Source: DASQZT01 sp035638575 (lineage in GTDB: Bacteria; Acidobacteriota; Terriglobia; Bryobacterales; Bryobacteraceae). Taken from it: DNA of 64,000 bases. A program made the position numbers and the translations under genes. Location of the stretch: positions 1 to 64,000 of the forward strand of contig DASQZT010000259.1 of assembly GCA_035638575.1 (NCBI GenBank). The letters run 5' to 3'. Shown piece after piece: positions 54,423 through 63,138 of the stretch (position 1 is the stretch's first letter; each line of letters begins with the position of its first letter). Below the pieces are notes generated by a model, which searched no databases, was not told where the DNA came from, and worked only from the letters and a program-made list of their open reading frames with translations.

Positions 54423-56738
54423 ATGAAGAAATATCGAGTGAAATTCACACGGTTTGTTCTGATTATTCCAATGATTTCGGCGGGGCTCGCACCCGTATCT
54501 CGCGCCCAGAGCCTGGGCGCCGCCGTAACGGTCTTCACCTCACCGGCCGGGCCGACCTTCAGCGTCGATGGCACCAACTACACGCAGGCGATGAGCGCCG
54601 TATGGCCTGCCGGAAGCAAGCATACGCTTTCGGTACAGTCCACCATCCAGGTAGGGCCGAACCTCATTTCGCGCTTCACGTTCTCCAACTGGCAGACCAA
54701 CGGCATCGTCATTCCCGGCGGCGGGACGGTTATCGTGACGGCCGACCCGTCGCAGACGCAATATCAGGCGACCTTCTCCGTCGAATATGCGCTGACCATC
54801 AGTACCTTTACTTGTGGCGACACGCCGAATTGCACCGCCCCCGGCACGATTTACGTGGATGGGTCGCCGTACGGCTCGGGAACCGCCAATTATTACGGCG
54901 CCGGCAGCAACGTTACTTTGATGGCCGTCCCGAACTCGGGATATGTTTTTGGCGGCTGGGTGCCTGGCCCGAACCAGACGATTCAAGGCGCGATCGACAC
55001 CGTCTCGCTGACCGGGCCGGTCACTGTATATCCGACATTTCAGGTGGCCCGGCGGGTGAACCTGTCGACCGTGCCCGACGGATTGCAGGTACTGGCGGAC
55101 CGTACACCGGTGAACACGCCGATCACCATGGAGTGGGGATGGAACAGCACGCACAGCGTGGGGCCGGTTTCGCCGCAGATGGATCATCAAGGGGTGTACT
55201 GGGTATTCGGCTCGTGGAGCGATAGCGGGGCTTCCACGCATGCCTACCAGGTGGCTCCGTTGAACCAGCCGGATTCGCTGACCGCAACGTACGTGCGCGG
55301 CGCGGCGGTGGCCTTCACGACGTCGCCACCCGGATTGAAACTGACGATCGACGGGCGGGACAACTGGCCGTCCTACAGTTTTTTGTGGGGCATCGGCGAG
55401 ACGCATCAAGCGGCGGCGCCGGCGCGGCAGACGGATGCGCAAGGCCGCATCTACACTTTCAGCAACTGGTCCAACGGAGGAGCGGCGGCGCAGGACATCC
55501 AGGTGCCCCCGACCGCGGCCGACACTGGCCTGCGGTTCACCGCGACGTATACCGCGATGGGCCACCTGACGGTGAACAGCCTGGCGCCGGGCCTCAGCGT
55601 GGCGGTGGATGGCGTGGCCTGCGCGACGCCGTGCGACGTCGACCGGGCGGTGGGCGCCGTGGTCCGCGTGAGCGCGCCCGGCTCGCTGGCGGTAGCCGAT
55701 GGCTCGCGGCAGGATTTCAACGGATGGCCGGGAAGCGGCTCGACCGGCACGGACTGGTCGTACACTCTGGGAGCCGACCCGCTGACGGTCAGCTTGAGCT
55801 ACCACCTGATGAACCGCCTGGCGGCCGACGCAGCGCCGCCCGAGGGCGCGTCGTGGAACATCCAGCCGGGCTCGCCGGATGGATACTACGATTCCCAGGC
55901 CGCGGTGACCCTGCTGGTAACCGCCCTGCCGGGCTTCCGCTTCCGCAACTGGAGCGGCGATCTGAGCGGCGCCAAACCAGCGGGCGTGCTGATGATGAAT
56001 GCGCCGCGCTCGGTGCACGCGCAGTTGGATCGCGTGCCCTACATAGCGCCCGCGGGCGTGGTGAACGGCGCGGGGGGCTCTTGCGACGCGGGTGTCGCGC
56101 CGGGCTCGGTGGTTTCCATTTTCGGCCAGAGCCTGGCTCCGGACACGGTGACGGGACCCACCGGCCCCCTGGCGCAGACGCTGGACGGGGTCACGGTGCG
56201 GCTGGGCGATCGCCTGCTTCCGCTCTTCTTTATTTCACCAACCCAAATCAACTTGCAGTTGCCGGACGACGTGGCGACGGGCACGCTTCTGCTGGTGGTG
56301 AGCAGCCAGGGGCAGCCGGATGTGCAAGCCAGTTTCAACGTGGTGCGAGACGCCCCCGGGCTCTTCCCACAGGTGGTGAACAACCAATCCTTCGCGCTGG
56401 CGTTTCATCAGGACGGCACTCCGGTGACCACGGATGCGCCGGCGCTTCAAGGCGAGCTGCTCACGGTCTATGGCACGGGTTTCGGGCCGGCTGACCGCGC
56501 GCGCCCCGAGGGCTTCCCGGCTTCCGGCACGCCGGTATCCGCCATCGTGGACGCGATCCAAGTGACGATTGGCGGGGCCGCGCCGGTAACCGGGAACGCC
56601 TTCGTGGCGCCCGGAAGAATCGGGATCGATGCCGTGCAGTTCAGCCTGGGCGCCGACGCGCCTTCCGCCACCAACGCGGCGCTTTCGGTCGAAATCGGCG
56701 GGCAGAACAGCAACTCGGTGTTGCTGCCCGTGAAGTGA
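54423..56738 (+). CDS. Surface protein with InlB-type/PEGA-like repeats and C-terminal TIGR03437-type domain
   Basis: 771 residues from ATG 54423 (an earlier in-frame ATG at 54273 would precede the signal peptide). Signal peptide (VLIIPMISAGLAPVSRAQ). Several repeats of about 80-90 residues follow, with patterns such as GPTFSVDGTNY...FSNWQTNG, GYVFGGWVPG, LKLTIDGRDNWPS...YTFSNWSNGG and FRFRNWSGDLSG, typical of PEGA/InlB B-repeat beta domains. The end (NGAGGSCDAGVAPGSVVSIF; FISPTQINLQLP; LTVYGTGFGPAD; VQFSLGADAPS) is a TIGR03437-type domain. Divergent from the propeller protein; GTGA overlap with the TMTC-like gene. Confidence 0.82.
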   Translation: MKKYRVKFTRFVLIIPMISAGLAPVSRAQSLGAAVTVFTSPAGPTFSVDGTNYTQAMSAVWPAGSKHTLSVQSTIQVGPNLISRFTFSNWQTNGIVIPGGGTVIVTADPSQTQYQATFSVEYALTISTFTCGDTPNCTAPGTIYVDGSPYGSGTANYYGAGSNVTLMAVPNSGYVFGGWVPGPNQTIQGAIDTVSLTGPVTVYPTFQVARRVNLSTVPDGLQVLADRTPVNTPITMEWGWNSTHSVGPVSPQMDHQGVYWVFGSWSDSGASTHAYQVAPLNQPDSLTATYVRGAAVAFTTSPPGLKLTIDGRDNWPSYSFLWGIGETHQAAAPARQTDAQGRIYTFSNWSNGGAAAQDIQVPPTAADTGLRFTATYTAMGHLTVNSLAPGLSVAVDGVACATPCDVDRAVGAVVRVSAPGSLAVADGSRQDFNGWPGSGSTGTDWSYTLGADPLTVSLSYHLMNRLAADAAPPEGASWNIQPGSPDGYYDSQAAVTLLVTALPGFRFRNWSGDLSGAKPAGVLMMNAPRSVHAQLDRVPYIAPAGVVNGAGGSCDAGVAPGSVVSIFGQSLAPDTVTGPTGPLAQTLDGVTVRLGDRLLPLFFISPTQINLQLPDDVATGTLLLVVSSQGQPDVQASFNVVRDAPGLFPQVVNNQSFALAFHQDGTPVTTDAPALQGELLTVYGTGFGPADRARPEGFPASGTPVSAIVDAIQVTIGGAAPVTGNAFVAPGRIGIDAVQFSLGADAPSATNAALSVEIGGQNSNSVLLPVK

Positions 56739-58192
56739 GCAACGGCCACAAGGGCTGGCCCGTTATCATCGCGCTGGGCCTGATCGCCGCGACCCTGCTC
56801 GTCTATTCCCAGGCAGGGCGATTCGATTTCATCAATTTCGACGACGACGCATACGTGTATGCCAATGCGCCGGTGCGAGCGGGGCTCACGCGGGCGGGCG
56901 TTCTTTGGGCTTTTTTCACCATCGACTACTTTTACTGGCAGCCGCTGACCTGGCTTTCCCACATGCTGGATTGCGAGTTGTTCGGCCTGAACGCGGGACG
57001 GCATCATTTGACCAGTGTGCTGTTTCACGTGATGAACTCGCTGCTGGTGTTCTTCGTGTTCCGGCGCATGACCGGCGCGGTGTGGCGCAGCGCCATGCTG
57101 GCCGCGCTGTTCGCGCTGCATCCGCTGCGCGTCGAATCGGTCGCCTGGATCGCCGAGCGCAAGGACGTGCTGAGCGGGTTCTGGTTCCTGGCGATGCTAT
57201 GGGCCTACGCGCGGTACACCGAGCGCCCAAGCAACGGCCGTTACGGGCTGGTGCTGGGGGCCATGCTGATGGGGCTGATGGCGAAGCCGATGCTGGTCAC
57301 GGCGCCATTCCTGCTCCTGCTTTTGGATTACTGGCCGCTGCGGCGTGTGGCCATCGCCGAGAAGGCGCCGATGCTGATGATGGCGGCGGTATCGGTGGTG
57401 TTGACCGCGCTGGGGACCCGGCAGGTCCGCGCCGTGCACGCGGTGGGAATACCGGCGGGACTGCGCCTCTCGAATGCCGTTGTGTCCTACGCGCGGTATA
57501 TCGGCAAGACGCTGTGGCCGCGGGATCTGGCCATCTTATATCCGTACCCCGCGTCGATTCCGGCCTGGGAAGTGTGGGGCGCGGTGCTGCTGCTGGCGGC
57601 GGTCACCGCGGCGGCGTTTTGGCTGGGCCGCTCGCACCGCTACCTTCCGGCGGGGTGGCTGTGGTTCGTGGTGGGACTGCTGCCCACCATCGGGTTGATG
57701 CAGGTGGGGCGGCAGGCCCTGGCCGACCGGTTTACATACATTCCGCTGATGGGATTTTTCGCGGCCGTAGTGTGGGGGGCGGCGGCGCTCGTGGGCCGGC
57801 ATCCGCGCGCGTCAGCGGCAGGCGCGGGAATCGTGCTGGCGGCGTGCGGCATGGTGTCGTGGAACCAGGCGCGCACCTGGCGCGACAGCGTCACGGTGTT
57901 CGAGCACGCGCTGGCGGTCACGCGGGATAACAGCCTGGCGCATCACGACCTGGCGGTGGCGCTCGAGGCACGCGGTCAACGGGACGCCGCGATCGGGCAC
58001 TATGCCGAGGCGGTGCGCATCGAGCCCGGCTACTTCATCGCCCACTACAACTACGGTTCCGCCCTGCTGGCGCGAGGCCAGACGGCCGAGGCGGCCGCAC
58101 AATTCCGGGCGGCGGTGTATTATCGCCCGGACTACCAGGACGCGCGGCGGCGGCTGGAGGAGTTGAGGCTGAGCGCAGCCCCACGGGAGTAG
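56735..58192 (+). CDS. TMTC-like membrane glycosyltransferase with C-terminal TPR
   Basis: 485 residues from GTG 56735, overlapping the previous stop. About ten transmembrane helices; the first extracytoplasmic loop carries FDDDAYVYAN, the acidic motif of GT-C enzymes, and HPLRVESVAWIAERKDVLSG is the characteristic TMTC/DUF1736 segment. The C-terminal about 100 residues are TPR (SLAHHDLAVALEARGQRDAA, GYFIAHYNYGSALLARGQ). Eukaryotic TMTCs are O-mannosyltransferases; bacterial relatives are uncharacterised. Coupling to a secreted protein gene suggests that protein, or a similar one, as the substrate, by inference. Confidence 0.8.
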   Translation: MSNGHKGWPVIIALGLIAATLLVYSQAGRFDFINFDDDAYVYANAPVRAGLTRAGVLWAFFTIDYFYWQPLTWLSHMLDCELFGLNAGRHHLTSVLFHVMNSLLVFFVFRRMTGAVWRSAMLAALFALHPLRVESVAWIAERKDVLSGFWFLAMLWAYARYTERPSNGRYGLVLGAMLMGLMAKPMLVTAPFLLLLLDYWPLRRVAIAEKAPMLMMAAVSVVLTALGTRQVRAVHAVGIPAGLRLSNAVVSYARYIGKTLWPRDLAILYPYPASIPAWEVWGAVLLLAAVTAAAFWLGRSHRYLPAGWLWFVVGLLPTIGLMQVGRQALADRFTYIPLMGFFAAVVWGAAALVGRHPRASAAGAGIVLAACGMVSWNQARTWRDSVTVFEHALAVTRDNSLAHHDLAVALEARGQRDAAIGHYAEAVRIEPGYFIAHYNYGSALLARGQTAEAAAQFRAAVYYRPDYQDARRRLEELRLSAAPRE

Positions 58193-58322
58193 GGGCGCCG
58201 GCGCGGCCCGGTTCGTGGAGTGCGGGCGGCGGGACGGCGATCCGGAGTTACTGGAATCAGAAAGGCCGGGAACTCGAGGAGTGAAAGGGCGCCCGGGTGG
58301 ACGATGTGGATGCCATGTGGGA

Positions 58323-58361
58323 AGGGCAGGCGGACCCAAGCGGGTAGCTCCGGCCTGCCCT
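58323..58361. terminator. Inverted repeat between convergent TMTC-like and response-regulator genes
   Basis: AGGGCAGGC (58323-58331) pairs with GCCTGCCCT (58353-58361), 9-bp stem with a 21-nt loop that may form an inner hairpin. No T-run. Possible bidirectional terminator. Confidence 0.35.
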
Positions 58362-58372
58362 CCTCAATTCAC

Positions 58373-59113
58373 TCAGTAACGCGCCAGCGGGCGCATGGGG
58401 ATGGGGAAGCGGACGGCAGGCTCGGGGCGCGGATCCGACGGGCGCTCCAGCACCAGCGAACGGAGACCGGGCACAGCGCCGCGCTGGCCCTTCTCATTGA
58501 CGGGAAGCTGGCCGGTGGTCAGGTTCTTGAGGCCGAATAAGGCCAGCTCGAAACGGTCCTTCACCCCGACCTTTTGGAAAAGACGGGAGAGGTAGACCTT
58601 CACGGTGCCTTCGGAGATCATCAGGGTGGTGGCGATCTCCTTGTTCTTCAGGCCCTGCGAGAGCAGGCTCACGAGCTGCCCCTCGCGCTGGGTCAGAGAC
58701 ACGCGGCGGGCACACAGAAAACTGTCGGTCAGGGCCTTCTCAAACCATAGTTCCCCCGCCTGCACCTTCTGCAGACACTTGACCTGCAGATCGGTGGGCA
58801 GGGTCTTCCGCAGGATTCCCCGAACCCCCAGGCCCATCGCCTGAAAGGCCAACTCGGTGGAAATGCTGTTGACCCACAGTACGATCTTGCAGCTCATCAT
58901 GGCGTGTTTCATTTCGCTGAGGACGGCAAAGGTCACCTCAGGGGTCAGATCCATCAAAACCAGATCTGGAGCTCCTAATGCCACCTGCTCCATCACGCCG
59001 GAAACGGTGCAGCAGGTAGGAAGCAGCTCGAAGCCTTCCACCTGCCGCAAAACGGATTCGAGGCCTTTCGCCAGGATCGGCTCGTCACTATAAAGAAGAA
59101 TTCGCGTCGTCAT
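58373..59113 (-). CDS. NarL/LuxR-type response regulator
   Basis: 246 residues. Receiver domain: TRILLYSDEPILAKGL near the start (acidic SDE), phospho-acceptor aspartate in DLVLMDLTPE (about 55), KIVLWVNS, and GVRGILRKT with the conserved lysine. A LuxR/GerE HTH follows: LTQREGQLVSLLSQGLKNKEIATTLMISEGTVKVYLSRLFQKVG (described here in part) at about 140-185. A C-terminal about 55-residue extension is Pro/Arg rich and unlike the usual short tail. No histidine kinase in the window. Divergent from the PilZ gene, so it may control the Flp pilus operon (inference). Confidence 0.88.
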   Translation of the reverse strand: MTTRILLYSDEPILAKGLESVLRQVEGFELLPTCCTVSGVMEQVALGAPDLVLMDLTPEVTFAVLSEMKHAMMSCKIVLWVNSISTELAFQAMGLGVRGILRKTLPTDLQVKCLQKVQAGELWFEKALTDSFLCARRVSLTQREGQLVSLLSQGLKNKEIATTLMISEGTVKVYLSRLFQKVGVKDRFELALFGLKNLTTGQLPVNEKGQRGAVPGLRSLVLERPSDPRPEPAVRFPIPMRPLARY

Positions 59114-59567
59114 TCTATTCCTCTACAAGCACCAGGAGAATCCCGGACAGCAGCTCCGAAGACTGCTCCCGAAATAGTGCGCATCACCTGGGTCTTCTTT
59201 GGGAATTCTCCGATGATTAACCGGAAATGTCAACTATAAATAACGGTAATTTACCAGAAATTCATCTTGGTAATAGTACGTAGATAGTACTTCTAGGCCT
59301 TGTTTAATCACATAATAGGGTATTTTCATCTTAAAATTCAACATGTTACCGGCTCTTCGGAGAAGACTGGGGTACGCTCGGAAATACCTGGGAATTATTT
59401 TTGCGGAGAGCATCATTTTCTCCCAGGACGATCGGCCTATGGACAGCCGGAAAAGGGTCCGGCGCGGTCCGTTGATAACGTTGCAGGTTCCTAATAACCT
59501 TCGGGAACAACAGGGTATAGCCCATTTACGATATTGATGCGAAGGGATTGGAGCGCTAAATTCGCCA
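59114..59567. promoter_or_regulatory. AT-rich divergent regulatory region with inverted repeats
   Basis: 454 bp without a convincing gene between the response regulator and PilZ genes, clearly more AT-rich than its surroundings. It contains the palindrome GGTAA-T-TTACC at 59245-59255, a second GGTAAT at 59269-59274, the inverted repeat AGTACGTAGATAGTACT at 59275-59291 and TATAAA at 59235-59240. These are candidate operator and promoter elements; the TATAAA could be a -10 box on either strand. A minus-strand open frame across it is probably not coding. Confidence 0.5.
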
Positions 59568-59969
59568 GTGTCGAAGCCAAAAGAAATGAAAAACATAAAC
59601 CGGCGAGAAAGCCCGCGACTGGAGATCAAGCTTCGGTGCCACGTCACGTCGCCCGCGCTCTGGGCGAGGGGGGACATGACGACGGAAAACATCAGCAGGA
59701 GCGGGATTCTAATGCTATGGCGGGGCGACGGCACACCGTTGCCGCTGCCCTCCATCGGGCAGATTCTGACGGTTGAGATCGAATTGCCCGCCAATCACGG
59801 CTTCGGCCAGAAGTGCATTCACTGCCAGGGCACGGTGATCCGGATCGCCACGGAAGGGGACTGCCCCAACATCGCCCTGCAGGTAAATTACATGGATTTC
59901 CGGTCATTTCACGACCGGATTCGCGCCATGGAGAGTATGGAACCGGTCATGAATTCCTGGATGGCCTGA
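59568..59969 (+). CDS. PilZ-domain protein (c-di-GMP receptor type)
   Basis: 133 residues if GTG 59568 is used; ATG 59586 would give 127. PilZ motif with RRESPR (RxxxR) followed by ENISRSGILM (the D/NxSxxG motif), so cyclic-di-GMP binding is expected. The rest forms the beta-barrel (LTVEIELP, CQGTVIRI, IALQVNYMDF). No clear ribosome site at either start. It lies 6 bp before the large membrane protein and begins the pilus gene run, suggesting c-di-GMP control of pilus or adhesion. Confidence 0.8.
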   Translation: MSKPKEMKNINRRESPRLEIKLRCHVTSPALWARGDMTTENISRSGILMLWRGDGTPLPLPSIGQILTVEIELPANHGFGQKCIHCQGTVIRIATEGDCPNIALQVNYMDFRSFHDRIRAMESMEPVMNSWMA

Positions 59970-59975
59970 TCGAAC

Positions 59976-61652
59976 ATGCCAACTGAACGCCCGCCATTCG
60001 CGCTGAAGTTGATGCCCTCGTTCCAGGACTTCGCCTTCCTGATGCCGATGGCATTTTTGTTCGGGCGCATGGACGGCGTCAAGACGCTTTTCAGCGATTG
60101 CGACACGGGCTGGCATATCCGGACGGGCGAATGGATCGCGGCCAATCACGCGATACCGGCGCGCGACATCTTTTCGTTCTCCAAAGCCGGCGACCCGTGG
60201 TTCGCGTGGGAGTGGCTGTCGGATGTCCTGATGGCCTGGCTGAACGCTCACGGCGGGCTGCGGACGGTGGCGCTGTTCGCCATTTTGCTTTTGTCGGCCA
60301 TCTTCGTACTGCTGTTCCGGCTGGTGCGCAGGAAGGCGAACCCGGTGGTGGCCATCGCGATCACCATGCTGGCCGCTGCCGCGGCGTCGATTCACTGGCT
60401 GGCGCGGCCACACTTGTTTACGATGTTGTTCCTGGTCCTCTTTTGCGGCACGCTGGAGCGCGTCCGCGAAGGTCGAACGCGGATCGGGGGTATTCCCTAT
60501 CTGGCGATCCTGCCGGTGGTCACGGTGCTGTGGACCAATCTCCACGGCGGATTCTTCGTAGGCGTGGTGATGATCGGGGCCTACGGGATGGGCGAAGTCC
60601 TGAAGATCGCGTTCGGCGCAGAAGCGGAGGAGCGCCGGGCCCGATGGGCCGCGGCCCGGAACTACTTCTGGAGCGCCTCAGCCTGCATGGCGGCGAGCCT
60701 GGTGAATCCCTACACGTACCACCTGCACGTGCACATGGCGCAGTACCTGCGAGATCCCTTCAACTCGCAGCACATCATGGAATTCCTGTCGCCGAGTTTC
60801 CACCACCCGACAGCGATCTTTTTCGAAGGCATGCTGGTGCTGGCCGGGGCCACGGCCTGCTGGAACCTGAGCAAGGGCCGGTTCGCCGAACCGCTGTATC
60901 TGTTGGTTTGGGCGCACGCCGCACTGCTGGCGGCGCGGAACATCCCGATTTTCATGATCGCCGCGGCTCCTCCGGTGGCGGCCGCGCTCCAGGAGTGGAT
61001 CGAGTGGGCGCCGGCATGGAACGTGGCGCCCTGGCTGCGCCAGGCGATGGCGAGGTTCACACGAGTCGGCGCCGAGACCGCCGAAACGGAGGCGGCGGGC
61101 CGCTGGCACCTGGTCAGCGCACTGGGGTACGTGCTGGTGGCGGCAATGATCTGGGCGCCCAATCCGCCCAAGAAGTTCCGCGCCGAATTCGATCCGGGAC
61201 GCTACCCGGCGGCGGCGCTGGCATCGCTCCGCGGCGACGCGGCGGTGCGCATCTTTACCGACGATGAATGGGGCGACTATCTGATCTGGCGCCTGTACCC
61301 CCATCAGAAGGTGTTCGTCGACGGCCGTAGCGATTTCTACGGCGACGATTTCGAGGAAAAGTACATCGACGTCCTGGGTGTGAAGTACGGCTGGGAGAAG
61401 ACCCTGAGCCGTTTCGGCGTCAATGCGATTTTGATGTCTCCCACAGCGCCGCTCACCGGCGCGCTGAAGGAGTCCAGCCGCTGGAGAGTCGTCTACGACG
61501 ACGGCATCGCGCTGGTATTCCGGCCGGCGGAGACCGCCGGGGAGATAACAGTTTCCGCCGCCACGACCGGCGGCGGAGGAGGCCGTGATCGCGAGGTCAC
61601 GAAAACAGAGGCACGTGATCAAGCGATCACAGTTATCAAAACCCGAACATAG
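59976..61652 (+). CDS. Polytopic GT-C-like membrane protein
   Basis: 558 residues with about ten transmembrane helices. The first loop has SDCDTGWHIRTGEWI, an acidic/aromatic motif found in uncharacterised bacterial relatives of GT39/GT-C transferases, and helices such as LFTMLFLVLFCGTLERV, LWTNLHGGFFVGVVMIGAYG and AHAALLAARNIPIFMIAAAP follow. The C-terminal about 150 residues (RIFTDDEWGDYLIWRLYP, KVFVDGRSDFYGDDF) form a periplasmic domain common in this family. It may glycosylate a surface product such as the pilin downstream; that is inference. The last residues (TGGGGGRDREVTKTEARD) are low complexity. Confidence 0.75.
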   Translation: MPTERPPFALKLMPSFQDFAFLMPMAFLFGRMDGVKTLFSDCDTGWHIRTGEWIAANHAIPARDIFSFSKAGDPWFAWEWLSDVLMAWLNAHGGLRTVALFAILLLSAIFVLLFRLVRRKANPVVAIAITMLAAAAASIHWLARPHLFTMLFLVLFCGTLERVREGRTRIGGIPYLAILPVVTVLWTNLHGGFFVGVVMIGAYGMGEVLKIAFGAEAEERRARWAAARNYFWSASACMAASLVNPYTYHLHVHMAQYLRDPFNSQHIMEFLSPSFHHPTAIFFEGMLVLAGATACWNLSKGRFAEPLYLLVWAHAALLAARNIPIFMIAAAPPVAAALQEWIEWAPAWNVAPWLRQAMARFTRVGAETAETEAAGRWHLVSALGYVLVAAMIWAPNPPKKFRAEFDPGRYPAAALASLRGDAAVRIFTDDEWGDYLIWRLYPHQKVFVDGRSDFYGDDFEEKYIDVLGVKYGWEKTLSRFGVNAILMSPTAPLTGALKESSRWRVVYDDGIALVFRPAETAGEITVSAATTGGGGGRDREVTKTEARDQAITVIKTRT

Positions 61653-61665
61653 GAGCGAATCGAAA

Positions 61666-61848
61666 ATGACGTTATTGCGCAATCTGTGGAAAGACGAACA
61701 GGGGCAGGACCTCATCGAGTACACCCTGCTCATGGCATTTGTGGCGCTGGCATCGGCGGCCCTCTTCCTGGGCGCCGGCGGCAGCATCAAGGGTATTTGG
61801 AGCGTTACCAACAGCCAACTCGCGGCTGCCAACACGTCCGCCAGCTAG
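61666..61848 (+). CDS. Flp/Fap-type pilin
   Basis: 60 residues from ATG 61666, with AGGAG at 61651-61655. Class IVb prepilin: short basic leader (MTLLRNLWKDEQG) with the processing site G/QDLIEYTLL (usually G/x4-E-Y), then a hydrophobic helix (LMAFVALASAALFL) and a short tail. It is cut by a TadV/CpaA-type prepilin peptidase and forms the Tad pilus. It is 13 bp after the membrane-protein gene and before cpaB. Confidence 0.9.
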   Translation: MTLLRNLWKDEQGQDLIEYTLLMAFVALASAALFLGAGGSIKGIWSVTNSQLAAANTSAS

Positions 61849-62238
61849 TGTACCGTCCCGCGGACACCTGGCTTACGGGCACGGCCCGGAAGCACCGATT
61901 CAGAGCGGGCCCTTAGGGCGTCCCGTAAAGGAGCGGTTGCCAGTTTCAAGGCGGGAGAACACACTAGCCGGTTGGAGGGGCGTGCCGCGACGCGCGTGAA
62001 GGTGTGGCACGTTCCGCCCGGAGGCTTGATCCGGGATGAGGTTGCAGGGCGATGGATACGTGGAACTGCCGCAACGCGCGCCAATGTGGCGCGCGATCGG
62101 GGGCGCGTTGCGGCACGATCCGGGTTTTGTGACGCGGACGCTGGTGTCCGCGCAGGGTGTCGCGCCCAGGCGCGGCGCCCCGGCATGCGCCCCGCTGGAG
62201 TGGGGCTCGAAGGCGAGCGAAACGAATAGGGAACGAAT
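61849..62238 (+). other. 390-bp gap between flp and cpaB, GC-rich, possible small ORF inside
   Basis: No recognised gene. It holds GC-rich, partially repetitive sequence (several GCGCG blocks near 62080-62110). A possible short CDS starting at 62036 is listed separately. No clear terminator with a T-run after flp was seen. Confidence 0.4.
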
Positions 62239-62242
62239 ATGA
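62036..62242 (+). CDS. Doubtful 68-residue ORF coupled to cpaB
   Basis: ATG at 62036 with GGAGG at 62020-62024 (spacing 11); stop TGA at 62240-62242 overlaps the cpaB ATG as ATGA. Sequence (MRLQGDGYVELPQRAPMWRA) has no recognised family. The 4-bp overlap, common for real gene pairs here, is the only positive sign; it may be chance. Confidence 0.2.
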   Translation: MRLQGDGYVELPQRAPMWRAIGGALRHDPGFVTRTLVSAQGVAPRRGAPACAPLEWGSKASETNRERI

Positions 62243-63138
62243 ATAAGAGATTTGTCGGGGTTCTGGCTTTCGCGTTTGTCGTTGCTTCGGTCGCGAGCCT
62301 GTTGCTTTACCGGGTGCTGGTCAACCGTCCGCAGTCGGCCAAAGCGGCCCAGTCGGGTGTTCAGCTCGCCGTGGCGGAGCACGACATCCAAGTAGGAAGC
62401 GTTCTGAAGGAAAGCGACGTCAAGCTGGTGGACTGGCCGGGAGCTGTGCCTGTCGGAAGCCTCACCAACCTCCAGGACGTGGTGGGCCGCGGCGTCACCA
62501 CTCCGATCTTCGCCCAAGAGCCCCTTATCGAATCGCGCCTCGCTCCCAAGGGCGCGGGCGGCGGCCTGGCGGCCCTGATTCCGCCGGGAATGCGGGCCTT
62601 CGCCGTACGGGTCAATGAAGTAGTAGGGGTTGCGGGATTCGTGGTGGCGGGCATGCATGTAGACGTCCTCATCTCCGGCAACAAGCCCAATGGGGACGCG
62701 CGACTCGGCACGCTCAGCAGGACCCTGATGCAGAACATCGAGGTGCTGTCGGCCGGGCAGGATTTCAAAAAGGACCAGGAAGGCAAGCCCATCGCGGTGC
62801 AGGTGGTAAACCTGTGCGTCACTCCCGAGCAGGCCGAGCAGCTCAGCCTGGCCAGCAACATGACGAGCATTCAACTGGTGCTGCGCAATCCGATGGACCG
62901 GGAGATCGCCAAGACTTCGGGCACCGCTCTGGAGTACCTCTATACCGGGCAGAAGGGCAAGCCGGCGGAAGCGCTTCCGGCCCCCACCGCCGCTCCGCGT
63001 CCGCGGCCCGCGGTGGAACCGGCCAAACCGGTGATCGCCGTGGCAGTCCCGCCCAAGAAAGAGGCCTTCACCATGGAAATCATCCAGGGCACGAAAAAGA
63101 ACGAAACCAAATTCGAGAACACCGGGGAGGGCAAATAG
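62239..63138 (+). CDS. cpaB: Flp pilus assembly protein CpaB (RcpC-like)
   Basis: 299 residues. N-terminal membrane helix (GVLAFAFVVASVASLLLYRVL), then a SAF domain (LAVAEHDIQVGSVLKESDVKL; PLIESRLAPKG) and the CpaB C-terminal part (RAFAVRVNEVVGVAGFVVAG, VDVLISGNKPN, VVNLCVTPEQAEQLSLAS). A long proline/alanine-rich tail follows (ALPAPTAAPRPRPAVEPAKP). CpaB is a periplasmic component that works with the CpaC secretin in Tad pilus export. Immediately followed by cpaC. Confidence 0.9.
   Translation: MNKRFVGVLAFAFVVASVASLLLYRVLVNRPQSAKAAQSGVQLAVAEHDIQVGSVLKESDVKLVDWPGAVPVGSLTNLQDVVGRGVTTPIFAQEPLIESRLAPKGAGGGLAALIPPGMRAFAVRVNEVVGVAGFVVAGMHVDVLISGNKPNGDARLGTLSRTLMQNIEVLSAGQDFKKDQEGKPIAVQVVNLCVTPEQAEQLSLASNMTSIQLVLRNPMDREIAKTSGTALEYLYTGQKGKPAEALPAPTAAPRPRPAVEPAKPVIAVAVPPKKEAFTMEIIQGTKKNETKFENTGEGK

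Noticed and set aside
54540..56018. 492-codon minus-strand frame opposite the PEGA/TIGR03437 protein
   Set aside because: Arg/His-rich shadow of a repeat-containing secreted protein.
59234..59794. 186-codon minus-strand frame across the regulatory gap and into the PilZ gene
   Set aside because: Overlaps the well-supported PilZ domain, and composition is that of AT-rich intergenic DNA; no domain recognised.
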